From NCBI GenBank assembly GCA_019425015.1, contig JAHYYJ010000007.1, positions 62,001 to 126,000 on the forward strand: a stretch of 64,000 nucleotides of DNA, in the 5' to 3' direction. The notes under the pieces are model-generated. The model saw nothing but the letters and a program-made list of their open reading frames with translations. It did no database searches and had not been told where the DNA came from. This DNA is from Collinsella sp. (lineage in GTDB: Bacteria > Actinomycetota > Coriobacteriia > Coriobacteriales > Coriobacteriaceae). This document shows positions 51,301 to 59,894 of this stretch, one piece after another. The position numbers and the translations under genes are program-made. Each line of letters begins with the position of its first letter. The first letter of the stretch is position 1.

Positions 51301-51328
51301 GGGCACTTGGCTGCGCTTCAAGTGTCCC
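51301..51328 (+). terminator. stem-loop between EIIBC and deacetylase genes
   Basis: GGGCACTTG (51301-51309) pairs with CAAGTGTCCC (51319-51328) with one bulge; CTTT follows. It may attenuate rather than end transcription into the deacetylase gene. Confidence 0.5.
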
Positions 51329-51349
51329 TTTCCGTAGATGGGGGTCAAT

Positions 51350-52114
51350 ATGAAGCAATTGCTCATTCGTGCCGATGATATCGGTTATTCGTATGCCGTT
51401 AACCTGGGGATTGCCCGCAGTATCAATGAGGGCCTGGTGCGCTCGGCGGGACTTATGCCCAATATGCCCGAGGCCGAGCGTGGCTGGTCGCTCGTGGCGG
51501 ATGCCGGCATTGCGGTGGGTCAGCATACCAACGTGTGCCTGGGCAAGCCGTGTGCCGACCCGGCGCTCATTCCGAGCATGCTCAACGAGAATGATGAGTT
51601 CCATAGCAGCCGTACCTTCCGCGATCATTTTAAGCGCGGCGAGGAGTTGATAGACTTCGACGAGGCCTGCATCGAGATCCGCGCGCAGCATGACCGCTTT
51701 GTCGAGATCGTGGGCCGCGAGCCCGATTACTTTGAGGCCCATGCCGTCATGAGCAAAAACCTTAACCGAGCGATCTCGGCGGTTGCTCAGGAGCTGGGCC
51801 TTAAGGAGCAAAAGGCGAGCTTCGACCCCGCGGCTGTGGTGCATTGCGGAGATACTGATCTGCGCATGGTGATGCGCTCGATGGAGCCGGGCTACGAGCC
51901 CAAAGAGGCAATCATGCAGACGGTTCGCGGGATGGTGGACGGCGAGACGGTCGTCTTTGTGTGCCATCCGGGTTATCTCGATCGTTTTATCCTGGAGAAC
52001 AGCTCGCTCACGACCGATCGTACCAAGGAAGTCGATGCACTGATCGACCCCGAGCTTCGCGCTTGGCTCGAGTCTCAATCCGATCTTCGCCTGATCGACT
52101 ACCGCGACCTGTAA
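51350..52114 (+). CDS. ChbG/YdjC-family carbohydrate deacetylase
   Basis: 254 aa. The metal-binding ADDIG (residues 8-12), GQHTNVCLG (His near 56) and YFEAHAVMS (His near 126) are the family pattern. E. coli ChbG removes an acetyl group from chitobiose or its 6-phosphate, making the inducer or permitting hydrolysis. Position after the PTS EIIBC argues that the imported sugar is N-acetylated. ATG 51350 has GGGGGT six bases upstream. No glycosidase gene is in view; it may be elsewhere. Confidence 0.85.
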   Translation: MKQLLIRADDIGYSYAVNLGIARSINEGLVRSAGLMPNMPEAERGWSLVADAGIAVGQHTNVCLGKPCADPALIPSMLNENDEFHSSRTFRDHFKRGEELIDFDEACIEIRAQHDRFVEIVGREPDYFEAHAVMSKNLNRAISAVAQELGLKEQKASFDPAAVVHCGDTDLRMVMRSMEPGYEPKEAIMQTVRGMVDGETVVFVCHPGYLDRFILENSSLTTDRTKEVDALIDPELRAWLESQSDLRLIDYRDL

Positions 52115-52124
52115 GGACCCAAGT

Positions 52125-52155
52125 CACCACAAAGGGGACAGTCGCCTTTGTGGTG
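52125..52155. repeat. GGGGACAG-loop hairpin, copy 5
   Basis: CACCACAAAGG (52125-52135) pairs perfectly with CCTTTGTGGTG (52145-52155), loop GGACAGTCG. Near-identical in plan to the copy at 6858-6896 (ACCACCACGAAGG arm). Confidence 0.7.
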
Positions 52156-52160
52156 GTTCT

Positions 52161-52195
52161 GGCGCCGTTGCCATTATGGCAGCGGCGCCTTTTTT
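52161..52195 (+). terminator. T-tailed terminator after the deacetylase gene
   Basis: GGCGCCGTTGCC (52161-52172) pairs with GGCAGCGGCGCC (52178-52189) with one wobble and is followed by six T. Confidence 0.85.
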
Positions 52196-52253
52196 GTCCG
52201 TGCGGCGCGGTAGAGTGTAGGCGGTTGAAATTTGCGTCCATCGAGGAGCTGCT

Positions 52254-54011
52254 ATGAACGAGATCAAGTGCCCGCATTGTGGCGAAGTTTTTAAGGTCGA
52301 TGCGTCCGGCTATGCGGATATCGTCAAGCAGGTGCGCGATGCCGAGTTCTCGCGCGACCTGGATGAGCGCGTGAAGGCGGTCCAGCGCGAGGGCGAGCAG
52401 GCACTGGAGCTTGAGCGCTCGCGCTCGACGGCTGCTTTGCAAAAGGCAGAGTCTCAGCGCGACGCTCAGCTTGTCGAGCAGAAGAACGCTGCAGCTCAGC
52501 AGCTGGCACAAGAGGTTGCCAAGCGCGACGCTGAGCTTGCCGAGCTGCGCGCCAAGCTCGAAGGCGCTGCCGCAGAGCGCGAGAGTGCAAGTCAGCGCGC
52601 GGCGGTTGAGGCTCGTTCCGATGCTCAAAAGGAGAATGCCGAGCTTCAGCGCGAGATCGACAATTTACGTGCGCAGTTGGAGCGCAAAGATGATGAAGCC
52701 AGGCTTGCCGAGGCGGCGGCACGCAATGCTGCTCAAAACGACCTGTCCGCGCGCGACGCTCAGATTGCCGAGCTGCAGGCCAGGATCGCCGCGGCGGACA
52801 AGGCCCAGGAGATGGCGCTTGCCGCTGCCGCGGCAGAGTCGCAGCGTGAGCTCGATGCCGCTCGCAGCGAGGCCGAGCGCGCGCTTACTGACTATCGCGC
52901 GAAGGTGCAAGAGAAGTTTTCCGCCGCAAAGGCTCAGTCCGAGCAAGAGGCCGAGGGCCTGCGTGCCCAGCTGCGCGAGCAGGAACTGATGGCAAAAATG
53001 AACCTGTCAGAGGCGGTCGCCGCGGCGGAGCGAGAGCGCGATGAGGCACGTGCCAAACTGACGAGCGAGCTGGCGGTGCGCGATTCTCGCGAGGAGCAAG
53101 CCAAGGCGGCACACGAGCTCGAGCTTGCGCAGGCCAAGCGCGCGAGCGATGACCTGATTCGCTACAAGGATGAAGAGATTGAGCGCCTTAAGGACATGAA
53201 GGTTCGCCTGTCCACCAAGATGGTGGGCGAGTCGCTCGAGCAGCACTGCGAGACCGAGTTTAACCGTCTGCGCATGACGGCGTTTCCCAATGCGTACTTC
53301 GAGAAAGATAACGATGCATCCGAGGGCACCAAGGGAGACTTCATTTTCCGTGAGCGCGACGCGAGCGGCAACGAGGTCATTTCGATTATGTTCGAGATGA
53401 AAAACGAGAACGACGAGACCGCGACCAAGCATAAAAACGAGGACTTCTTTAAGAAACTCGATCACGATCGTCGCCAGAAAGGCTGTGAGTACGCGGTGCT
53501 CTGCACGCTGCTCGAGCCCGAGAGCGAGCTTTACAACGCGGGAATCGTGGACGTGAGCTATCGCTACGAGAAGATGTATGTGATCCGCCCGCAGTTCTTC
53601 ATTCCCATCATTACGCTGCTACGCAATGCCGCCATGGGTTCGCTTCGCTATAAGCAGGAGCTGGCGGAGTACAAGCAGCAGAATATCGATGTCACGAACT
53701 TCGAAGCCAAGATGGAGAAGTTCAAGAACGATTTCGGCCGCAACTACGAGATCGCGAGCCGCAAGTTCCAAACGGCAATCGATGAGATCGACAAGACGAT
53801 TAGCCATCTGCAGAAAACCAAGGAGGCGTTGCTGTCCTCCGAGAACAATCTGCGCCTTGCCAACAAGAAAGCCGACGATCTTACCATTCGCAAGCTCACG
53901 TGGGGCAACAAGACCATGAAAGCAGCGTTTGACGAGGCGCGCGGGGCCGCGACAGAGACGAACGATGAGCCAGCCGAGGCGGATTCGTATGAGGTCGAGG
54001 ATGCCGAGTAG
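52254..54011 (+). CDS. DUF2130 coiled-coil protein with nuclease-like fold
   Basis: 585 aa. A zinc-ribbon half CPHCGE (Cys6, Cys9), a long Ala/Glu/Arg-rich coiled coil from about 25 to 320, and the DUF2130 domain at about 325-500 ([37 protein letters not shown]). The D...ExK pattern there resembles PD-(D/E)xK nucleases, so a nuclease role is possible, not shown. A Glu-rich tail ends the protein. GAGGAGCTGCT precedes the ATG. A function in DNA or stress response is an inference. Confidence 0.8.
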   Translation: MNEIKCPHCGEVFKVDASGYADIVKQVRDAEFSRDLDERVKAVQREGEQALELERSRSTAALQKAESQRDAQLVEQKNAAAQQLAQEVAKRDAELAELRAKLEGAAAERESASQRAAVEARSDAQKENAELQREIDNLRAQLERKDDEARLAEAAARNAAQNDLSARDAQIAELQARIAAADKAQEMALAAAAAESQRELDAARSEAERALTDYRAKVQEKFSAAKAQSEQEAEGLRAQLREQELMAKMNLSEAVAAAERERDEARAKLTSELAVRDSREEQAKAAHELELAQAKRASDDLIRYKDEEIERLKDMKVRLSTKMVGESLEQHCETEFNRLRMTAFPNAYFEKDNDASEGTKGDFIFRERDASGNEVISIMFEMKNENDETATKHKNEDFFKKLDHDRRQKGCEYAVLCTLLEPESELYNAGIVDVSYRYEKMYVIRPQFFIPIITLLRNAAMGSLRYKQELAEYKQQNIDVTNFEAKMEKFKNDFGRNYEIASRKFQTAIDEIDKTISHLQKTKEALLSSENNLRLANKKADDLTIRKLTWGNKTMKAAFDEARGAATETNDEPAEADSYEVEDAE

Positions 54012-54030
54012 GGGATAGCGTATCGCGCAA

Positions 54031-54070
54031 AAAGCGGGGCCGCTGGCGATGTTGCCAGCGACCCCGCTTT
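54031..54070. terminator. bidirectional terminator between DUF2130 and helicase genes
   Basis: AAAGCGGGGCCGCTGGC (54031-54047) pairs with 54054-54070 with one mismatch, between convergent genes. Confidence 0.8.
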
Positions 54071-54091
54071 GTTTCGTCCCATTGCGCCCGG

Positions 54092-56773
54092 CTAGTCCTC
54101 GAGCAGGTCCTCGATAAAGCCGACACGGTAGTTCTTGAAGATTACCTCGCCGCCGTCTTGCGTGGCGTCCAGATCGACATCGCCCATGATGCCAAAATCG
54201 TGGTCGCCATCCTCGTCAGCAAAGATCTGGTGCACGTGCCATACGTGCGCGGTCTTCTCGTCGGACTCGTCGATGGAAAACATCGCGGCGCTGCGGGCAT
54301 CTCCGTCGGTGAGGATTTCCTCGTGCTGCTCGTGGTAAGCGTCGAGTGCTTTTTGCCAGCGGATCTCGCTCATGCCCCAGTCGTCGTCGAGCTCGCCCAG
54401 GTCGCGAACGTGCTCGCGGGCGGCAAGGGTCACGCGGCGGAAGAGCGCGTTGCGCACCAACAGCGTGCAGCCGCGGCGGTCCGCCACGACCTCGTCGATG
54501 CCCTGCGGCGGCGCAGCATCGAGGGCTGCCGGGTTGCCGGCGTTCTCCCACTCGTCCACCAGGCTCGAGTCCACCGAGCGCACCACAAAGCCGAGCCACG
54601 AGATAATGTCGCGCAGACGCTCGTCGCGCTTCTCGATGGGCACGGTGCGGTCGAGCGAACGGTAGGCCTCTGCCAGGTAACGCAGCAAAATGCCCTCGGA
54701 ACGGGCGATGCCGAGCTTTTGAATGTAACCCTTAAAATCGCTCGCGCTTTCCAGCATATCGCGCAGGACGCTTTTGGGAGAGAGCTGGTAGTCGTTTGCC
54801 CAGGGCACTTCCTGGCAGTACTTGTCGAAGGCGGCGTCGAGCAAGTCCTCGAGCGGTTTTTCGTAGGTGACATCCTGGATGCGCTCCAGGCGTTCCTCAT
54901 ATTCGACGCCGTCAGCCTTCATTTCGGCCATCGCGCGGTCGCGCGCTGCGCGCTCCTGAGCGCGCAGCACCTGCTTGGGATCCTCGAGCGTTGCCTCGAC
55001 CATCGAGATCAGGTCCATGGTATAGGTCTCGCTCTCGGGATCGAGCAGCTCCAACGCGGCAAGCAAAAACGGCGAGAGCGGCTGGTCGAGCGCAAAGTCC
55101 TCGGGCAGGTCGACCGTCAGTGCGTAGTCGATGTCCGGCGCGGCGTCAGCCGGAGCGTCGGGTGCGGGCGGCACCTCGGTGCGCACGACGACGCCGGAAT
55201 CGATGAGCGTGGCGAAGATCTCGTCGGCACGAACCTCGAGCTTAGCCTTTTCCTCGGGGGTCTGCAGGCTCGTCTCGATGAGGTCGTGTACGCGGGCTCG
55301 GGCATCGCCACCCTGCTCGACCACGCTAATCACCATGGAGTGCGTGATGCGCAGGCGCGGCTTGAGTGTCTCGGGCTGCGTCTCGATCAGGCGCTCGAAC
55401 GTCTGCTTGTTCCAGGTGACAAAGCCCTCGGGGGCCTTCTTCTTTTTAATCTTGCGGAGCTTTTTGGGGTCGTCGCCCGCCTTGGCCATAAGCTTGGCAT
55501 TCTCGATCTCGTGCTCGGGTGCCTCGGCGATGACCATGCCCTCGGTATCGAAGCCCGAGCGGCCGGCACGACCGGCAATCTGATGGAACTCGCGGGCGCG
55601 CAGACGACGCATCTTATAGCCATCGAACTTGGTGAGCGCGGTGAGCACCACGGTGTGGATGGGCACGTTGATACCGACGCCGAGCGTATCGGTGCCGCAG
55701 ATGACGGGTAGCAGGCCCTGCTGCGCCAAGCGCTCGACCAGCAGGCGGTAGCGCGGCAACATGCCAGCATGGTGCACGCCGACGCCGCATCCGAGCAAGC
55801 GCTTGAGGATTTTGCCGAAGGCCGTCGAGAAGCTCGTGCCCTTGGCCGCCTCCTTGATGGCCTCGCGCTGCTCCTTGTTGGCAATGCCAAAATTGGCGAG
55901 CGACTGTGCCGTCGCAAGTGCGGCATCCTGGCTAAAGTGCACGATATAGAGTGGGGCCTCGTCGCGGCGCATGGCGAGCTCGACCGTGCCCTCGAGGGAG
56001 GTCGTCACATAGTCGTAACTCAGCGGAACAGGACGCGGGGCGTCGACGACCAAGTCGCAAGCAGCGCCGGTGTGCTCCTCGAGTGAGGCGGCGATGGCAG
56101 TGACATCGCCGAGCGTGGCGCTCATGAGCATGAATTGCGTGTGAGGCAGGGTGAGCAGCGGCACCTGCCAGGCCCAACCGCGATCGGGGTCGGCAAAGTA
56201 GTGGAACTCGTCCATGGCGACGCAGCCAACATCGGCATCTTCGCCCTCGCGTAGTGCGTCGTTGGCGAGGATTTCTGCCGTACAGCAGATGACGGGCGCC
56301 TTGGTGTTGATATGCGTGTCGCCGGTGATCATACCGACGTTATCGCGGCCGAGCACCTGCACAAGGTCGAAAAACTTCTCGCTGACCAGAGCCTTGATGG
56401 GGGCCGTGTAATAGCAGCGTTTGCCCTGTGCCATGCCCATAAAGAGCATGCCCAGCGCGACAAGCGACTTGCCCGATCCGGTCGGCGTGCCCAGAATGAC
56501 GTGATCGCCGGCGGCTAGATCCATGAGGGCCTCTTCCTGGTGGTCCCACAGCTCAATACCGCGATCGCTCGTCCATTCAAAGAAGCGCTCGAAGGCCTGG
56601 TCGGGCGTGAGCCACGGTTCGGGCTCGCTGCCGTCCTCGGGCTCCCACCAGGTGGGGGAGAGCGCACCGAGTGAGCCGAATTCGGCTTCGGTTCCCGTGC
56701 CGCCCGAGAATGAACTGGCGGCTCCGGCACCGGGGACGGTGCTGGCGGCGATATCTGTCGTGGTCTGTGCCAT
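54092..56773 (-). CDS. Ski2-like DEAD/DEAH helicase with DUF3516 domain
   Basis: 893 aa. Motif I TPTGSGKS at residues 96-103, motif II DEFH at 188-191, SAT (motif III) and QIAGRAGRSGFD (motif VI), with GVGINVPI (motif V). The C-terminal half (from about 480) is the DUF3516 region known from actinobacterial helicases. Predicted ATP-driven RNA or DNA unwinding; Ski2-like proteins often act in RNA decay. Start ATG 56773 has only a weak GAGAAAG site. The N-terminal 50 residues are Ala/Ser/Gly-rich and disordered. The 119-bp repeat C lies upstream of its promoter region. Confidence 0.88.
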   Translation of the reverse strand: MAQTTTDIAASTVPGAGAASSFSGGTGTEAEFGSLGALSPTWWEPEDGSEPEPWLTPDQAFERFFEWTSDRGIELWDHQEEALMDLAAGDHVILGTPTGSGKSLVALGMLFMGMAQGKRCYYTAPIKALVSEKFFDLVQVLGRDNVGMITGDTHINTKAPVICCTAEILANDALREGEDADVGCVAMDEFHYFADPDRGWAWQVPLLTLPHTQFMLMSATLGDVTAIAASLEEHTGAACDLVVDAPRPVPLSYDYVTTSLEGTVELAMRRDEAPLYIVHFSQDAALATAQSLANFGIANKEQREAIKEAAKGTSFSTAFGKILKRLLGCGVGVHHAGMLPRYRLLVERLAQQGLLPVICGTDTLGVGINVPIHTVVLTALTKFDGYKMRRLRAREFHQIAGRAGRSGFDTEGMVIAEAPEHEIENAKLMAKAGDDPKKLRKIKKKKAPEGFVTWNKQTFERLIETQPETLKPRLRITHSMVISVVEQGGDARARVHDLIETSLQTPEEKAKLEVRADEIFATLIDSGVVVRTEVPPAPDAPADAAPDIDYALTVDLPEDFALDQPLSPFLLAALELLDPESETYTMDLISMVEATLEDPKQVLRAQERAARDRAMAEMKADGVEYEERLERIQDVTYEKPLEDLLDAAFDKYCQEVPWANDYQLSPKSVLRDMLESASDFKGYIQKLGIARSEGILLRYLAEAYRSLDRTVPIEKRDERLRDIISWLGFVVRSVDSSLVDEWENAGNPAALDAAPPQGIDEVVADRRGCTLLVRNALFRRVTLAAREHVRDLGELDDDWGMSEIRWQKALDAYHEQHEEILTDGDARSAAMFSIDESDEKTAHVWHVHQIFADEDGDHDFGIMGDVDLDATQDGGEVIFKNYRVGFIEDLLED

Positions 56774-56896
56774 GTGTTTGCTTTCTCTCGCGATTGTCCG
56801 CCAACTATTATGGCGTAGCGTCGCATCGATGCGTTCGCAGGCAAGAAAATGCAGGAAATGGGCGTTCTGCCCAGCCGTTTAGTGTAGTCGCTAGCC

Positions 56897-57015
56897 AAGT
56901 GAGTAGACTTTTTGCGATATTGCGAGCACATGACTTTTGCGCAAGGGTTCTACCTGCGGTTTTATGTTTCGCTATGCGGGCTGTGCCTGGCTATTGCAAA
57001 AAAGTCTACTCACTT
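56897..57015. repeat. 119-bp palindromic repeat, copy C
   Basis: Starts AAGTGAGTAGACTTTTTGC and ends GCAAAAAAGTCTACTCACTT; the outer 19 or more bases pair perfectly. Contains TACCTGCGG at 56951-56959, the same offset as copy A. Same orientation and exact length as A and B, 13 kb away. It lies between trmB (stop at 57083) and the helicase gene; the rest of 56774-57082 shows nothing else. Confidence 0.92.
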
Positions 57016-57082
57016 AGGTTTGAGGGCCGTTCGCTGGCGCCAATTTGCGCTTGTTTGCCGACGCCGCGACCATCAGAAGCCC

Positions 57083-57922
57083 CTAGGACTCTTGCGGCAG
57101 GCGCTTCTTGCCTTTGCGGGCGCGGTTTCTAAAGTTCTCGACGGCCTCTTCCATGCCCAGAGGTACATAGGTGAGCTCATCGAGGTTTTCGGGCAGGTAG
57201 CAGGCAAGGCTTTGCTCCTGCGCGCGGCCCGCCGCGAGCTGTTCATTGCTGGGCTGCGCGCCGGGTGTGGCGCAAATGCCATAGACGACGGCACCCATCT
57301 CGCGCGTGCGGCATTCGTACTCGGTCTCGGGATGCTCGGGATGGTCGCGGCGGACGTCGTCGCTTACCCAAAGCGTGTCGTAGCCGGCCGCGGCAAACTG
57401 CCCCAGGGCGTAGTCGCGCAATGGCTTACTGTCGGTTCGCAGTGTGACGGTGGCGCCGGCTGAAAAGAGCGGGCGGTAGAGCATCAGATGGTCGACATGG
57501 ACGAGTCGTTTTTTGGCGTACTTGGCCTTGGGCTGCGGCGTGGGAAAGTTAATGGTAATGGCATCGAGCTCGCCTGCGGCAAACAGCTGCGGCAGCGATG
57601 CGGCGCCTCGGGGCAGGACGAGTGCGTTGGACAGCTCCTGCTCGCAGATTTTCTGTGCGGCATAGGCGATGCAGATGGGCTCCTGGTCCATACCGATAAA
57701 GAGGGTGTTTGGCTCGTGGGCCGCGCGCTCTACAAGGTACGTTCCCTTGCCACAGCCAAGATCCAGGTGAAGGTGTTCGAAGGGCTTGCTGCCAACTGGC
57801 GCGCAAGCCTCGCGCCAATCTCCGGCATAGGCCTCGGGGTTCGTCTCAATCGCATCGGCGTAGCGCTCCAGGCGCTCCTCGAGCACAAAGTTCTTAGGCG
57901 TGCGAACGTGGACGGCTCCCAT
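57083..57922 (-). CDS. trmB: tRNA (guanine-46-N7)-methyltransferase
   Basis: 279 aa. SAM-binding motif LHLDLGCGKGTYLVERA (from residue 51) and FIGMDQEP, then the TrmB-specific motif NFPTPQPKAKYAKKRLVH, a variant of NFSDPWPKxRHxKRR, and catalytic/SAM-pocket TRTD-like RTDSKPLRDYAL. It methylates G46 in the tRNA variable loop. TCAAGGAGCC is close before ATG 57922. The C-terminal 60 residues extend beyond the E. coli protein. Convergent neighbour to repeat C. Confidence 0.85.
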   Translation of the reverse strand: MGAVHVRTPKNFVLEERLERYADAIETNPEAYAGDWREACAPVGSKPFEHLHLDLGCGKGTYLVERAAHEPNTLFIGMDQEPICIAYAAQKICEQELSNALVLPRGAASLPQLFAAGELDAITINFPTPQPKAKYAKKRLVHVDHLMLYRPLFSAGATVTLRTDSKPLRDYALGQFAAAGYDTLWVSDDVRRDHPEHPETEYECRTREMGAVVYGICATPGAQPSNEQLAAGRAQEQSLACYLPENLDELTYVPLGMEEAVENFRNRARKGKKRLPQES

Positions 57923-58040
57923 GAGGCTCCTTGATCATGAGTATGGAACGCATGGCAGCACGTTCCATCAATGGGTTGAAAAGGGTGGGGCATAGCTTGC
58001 CCGAAAGTTGCGGTGCGGCTCGGCGGCAAGTCGCCGATGC

Positions 58041-58913
58041 CTACAGGCGCTTGAGAATCACGTAACGGTTGAGCTCGCCGCTGCGACCGTCGGCATGGAA
58101 GCGCTCAAGCTCGCGCACGGGGACCTCGCCGCTCTTGTAGAATGTGCGCACGCCGCGCACCAGGTCGGTGATCTGCTGATCGTCAAAGTGATGGCAATAG
58201 CGGTAGGCGTGGCGGTCGTTTTGCCAGCCAATGAGGTGGTCGCCGGCTTCAAACTGCGCGGAATCGTAACTTTCAAACGGCGGGGTGAGCTCGGCGCGGG
58301 CTTCGGCGCGAACGGCCTTGCGCGCCATGCGCTCGTCGTTCATAAACTCCCAAAAGCTGATGGCGATGATGCCGCCTGGGCGCGTCTGGCGCACCAGGGC
58401 GTCGAGCACGCGTACGCGGAACTCGCACGACGGCACGTGGTGCATAAAGCCAAAGCAGACCGAGATGTCGGCGAGCGGGGCGTCGAAAAGCACGTCGGGT
58501 GTCTCGGCGGGGTTGAGCTTCATGAGGGCATCGAGTACGTCGAGTTCCTGGAAGTGCAGGTTGGGAATGCGCAGGGCGTGACCGTGCGCATCGATAGCCA
58601 AATCCTGACACGAGTCAACACCATAGAACTCAAACGGGCAACTGGCGTCTGCCGAGGGGTTTGCGCCGTCGACGCCCTTGGCGGAAAGTGCGCCGCCGGC
58701 GGCAAAGTTCTCGAATCGCATGTTGCCGCAGGCAAGATCGAAGACGCGGACGGGATGCTCGATCGTGGCGACGTCGAGCTGCTCGAGCGCTATGTCCATG
58801 GTGCGTACCCAGCCGGGCCACGGTGCCTGGCGCGTATCGGAGAAGGAGGCGGAGTGCTCGCGATAGAACGTATTGTTGAGCTGAATGAGCGATGAGGCGA
58901 AATCGCGGTTCAC
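58041..58913 (-). CDS. Trm9/ALKBH8-like SAM-dependent methyltransferase
   Basis: 290 aa. The N-terminus REHSASFSDTRQAPWPGW matches the Trm9 opening (usually FSxTRxKPWP), SAM motif I is VFDLACGN, and VCFGFMHHVPSCEFRVRVL matches the family's LHH..... element, with PGGIIAISFWEF. In eukaryotes Trm9 methylates cm5U to mcm5U at tRNA position 34. GTG 58913 was taken since GGAGGGAG lies nine bases upstream; the longer frame is not conserved. Elp3, which makes cm5U, is encoded 2 kb away. Alternative: an unrelated class I methyltransferase. Confidence 0.75.
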   Translation of the reverse strand: MNRDFASSLIQLNNTFYREHSASFSDTRQAPWPGWVRTMDIALEQLDVATIEHPVRVFDLACGNMRFENFAAGGALSAKGVDGANPSADASCPFEFYGVDSCQDLAIDAHGHALRIPNLHFQELDVLDALMKLNPAETPDVLFDAPLADISVCFGFMHHVPSCEFRVRVLDALVRQTRPGGIIAISFWEFMNDERMARKAVRAEARAELTPPFESYDSAQFEAGDHLIGWQNDRHAYRYCHHFDDQQITDLVRGVRTFYKSGEVPVRELERFHADGRSGELNRYVILKRL

Positions 58914-59180
58914 GGCGCGGAACTCCCTCCGTTGGCGGTGCGGAATAAACAGTACGACCATACTACCGTTAACGCCGCAACGGGGACAACCGAGCTGCGG
59001 GTCATTGCTTTGTTTGGACACATTTCCGCAGCTCATATATGCCCGCAACCGCCGGTTGTCAAAAATCTCACTAGAATAGGTGGCATGCTTTTGGCGGTGG
59101 CGGATAGATTTTTAACTGTGCAAGGCGCCTTAAGAACAAAAACGGTCCGGCGGCACGGCTGGCATCGCATAGGAGGAACC

Positions 59181-59894
59181 ATGAATGTAGAAACTGCGCA
59201 GCGGCTCGCCGACCTTCGTCGCAGCAAGGGTTTTAGCCAAGAAGGGCTGGCGCGAAAGCTGGGGCTGTCGCGCCAGGCGGTCAGTAAATGGGAGCGTGCG
59301 GAGAGCTCGCCCGATACCGAGAACCTGATCTCGCTCGCCAAGCTCTATGGTGTGAGTCTGGACGAGCTGCTCAATCCGAGCGATGAGATTGAGGACGATA
59401 TCGAGTTTGAGAACGAGGACCGCGCCCGTCAGCGCGAGGCCGAGGCAGCGGAGCGCGCCCGTACCCATGAGGCAGCGGCACGTGCTACCGAGGCGGCAAC
59501 ACAGGCGAGTGATGCCGCCGCCAAGGCGGCGCAAGCGGCAAGCTGGAGCGCGCAGGCCGCCAATGCCGCTACGGCGCAGGTGACGAGTGGCGGCGCAGCT
59601 GGCTCGACTCCGGTGAAAGGTCCGTTCCAGTCGTTTCCGTATTGGGCCGTGTGCTGGCTGCTGTTCTTTTTGCTGATGTTCCTGTTTGGTGGCTCCTTTG
59701 CCGCGCTGATCTTCTTTACAATCCCCATCTATCACTGGGTGGCGCGTGCGCTCGATGGCGATTGGGCACGCGGGGATATTCAGGTTGGTCCGGCGCCGGA
59801 GGCGGCTAAGGCTCAGGATGTTTCCGCTGCGGTTGATACTGACGTGGCTTCCTCGACCGCCGCTGAGCCGAGCGCCAAAGAAGGTGATGAATGA
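59181..59894 (+). CDS. membrane-bound HTH (XRE) protein
   Basis: 237 aa. XRE/Cro HTH at residues 1-65 (TAQRLADLRRSKGFSQEGLARK, LSRQAVSKWERAESSPDTEN), then an Ala/Arg/Glu-rich helix, and two membrane segments at about 155-195 (WAVCWLLFFLLMFLFGG and FAALIFFTIPIYHW). A membrane-tethered regulator. AGGAGG is five bases before ATG 59181. Its stop overlaps the ATG of the DUF4097 gene by four bases, so the two are translated together. Signal and targets are unknown. Confidence 0.85.
   Translation: MNVETAQRLADLRRSKGFSQEGLARKLGLSRQAVSKWERAESSPDTENLISLAKLYGVSLDELLNPSDEIEDDIEFENEDRARQREAEAAERARTHEAAARATEAATQASDAAAKAAQAASWSAQAANAATAQVTSGGAAGSTPVKGPFQSFPYWAVCWLLFFLLMFLFGGSFAALIFFTIPIYHWVARALDGDWARGDIQVGPAPEAAKAQDVSAAVDTDVASSTAAEPSAKEGDE

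Noticed and set aside
54158..55711. Open frame of 517 codons opposite the helicase gene
   Set aside because: Antisense to conserved helicase motifs; no recognisable domain and no ribosome binding site.
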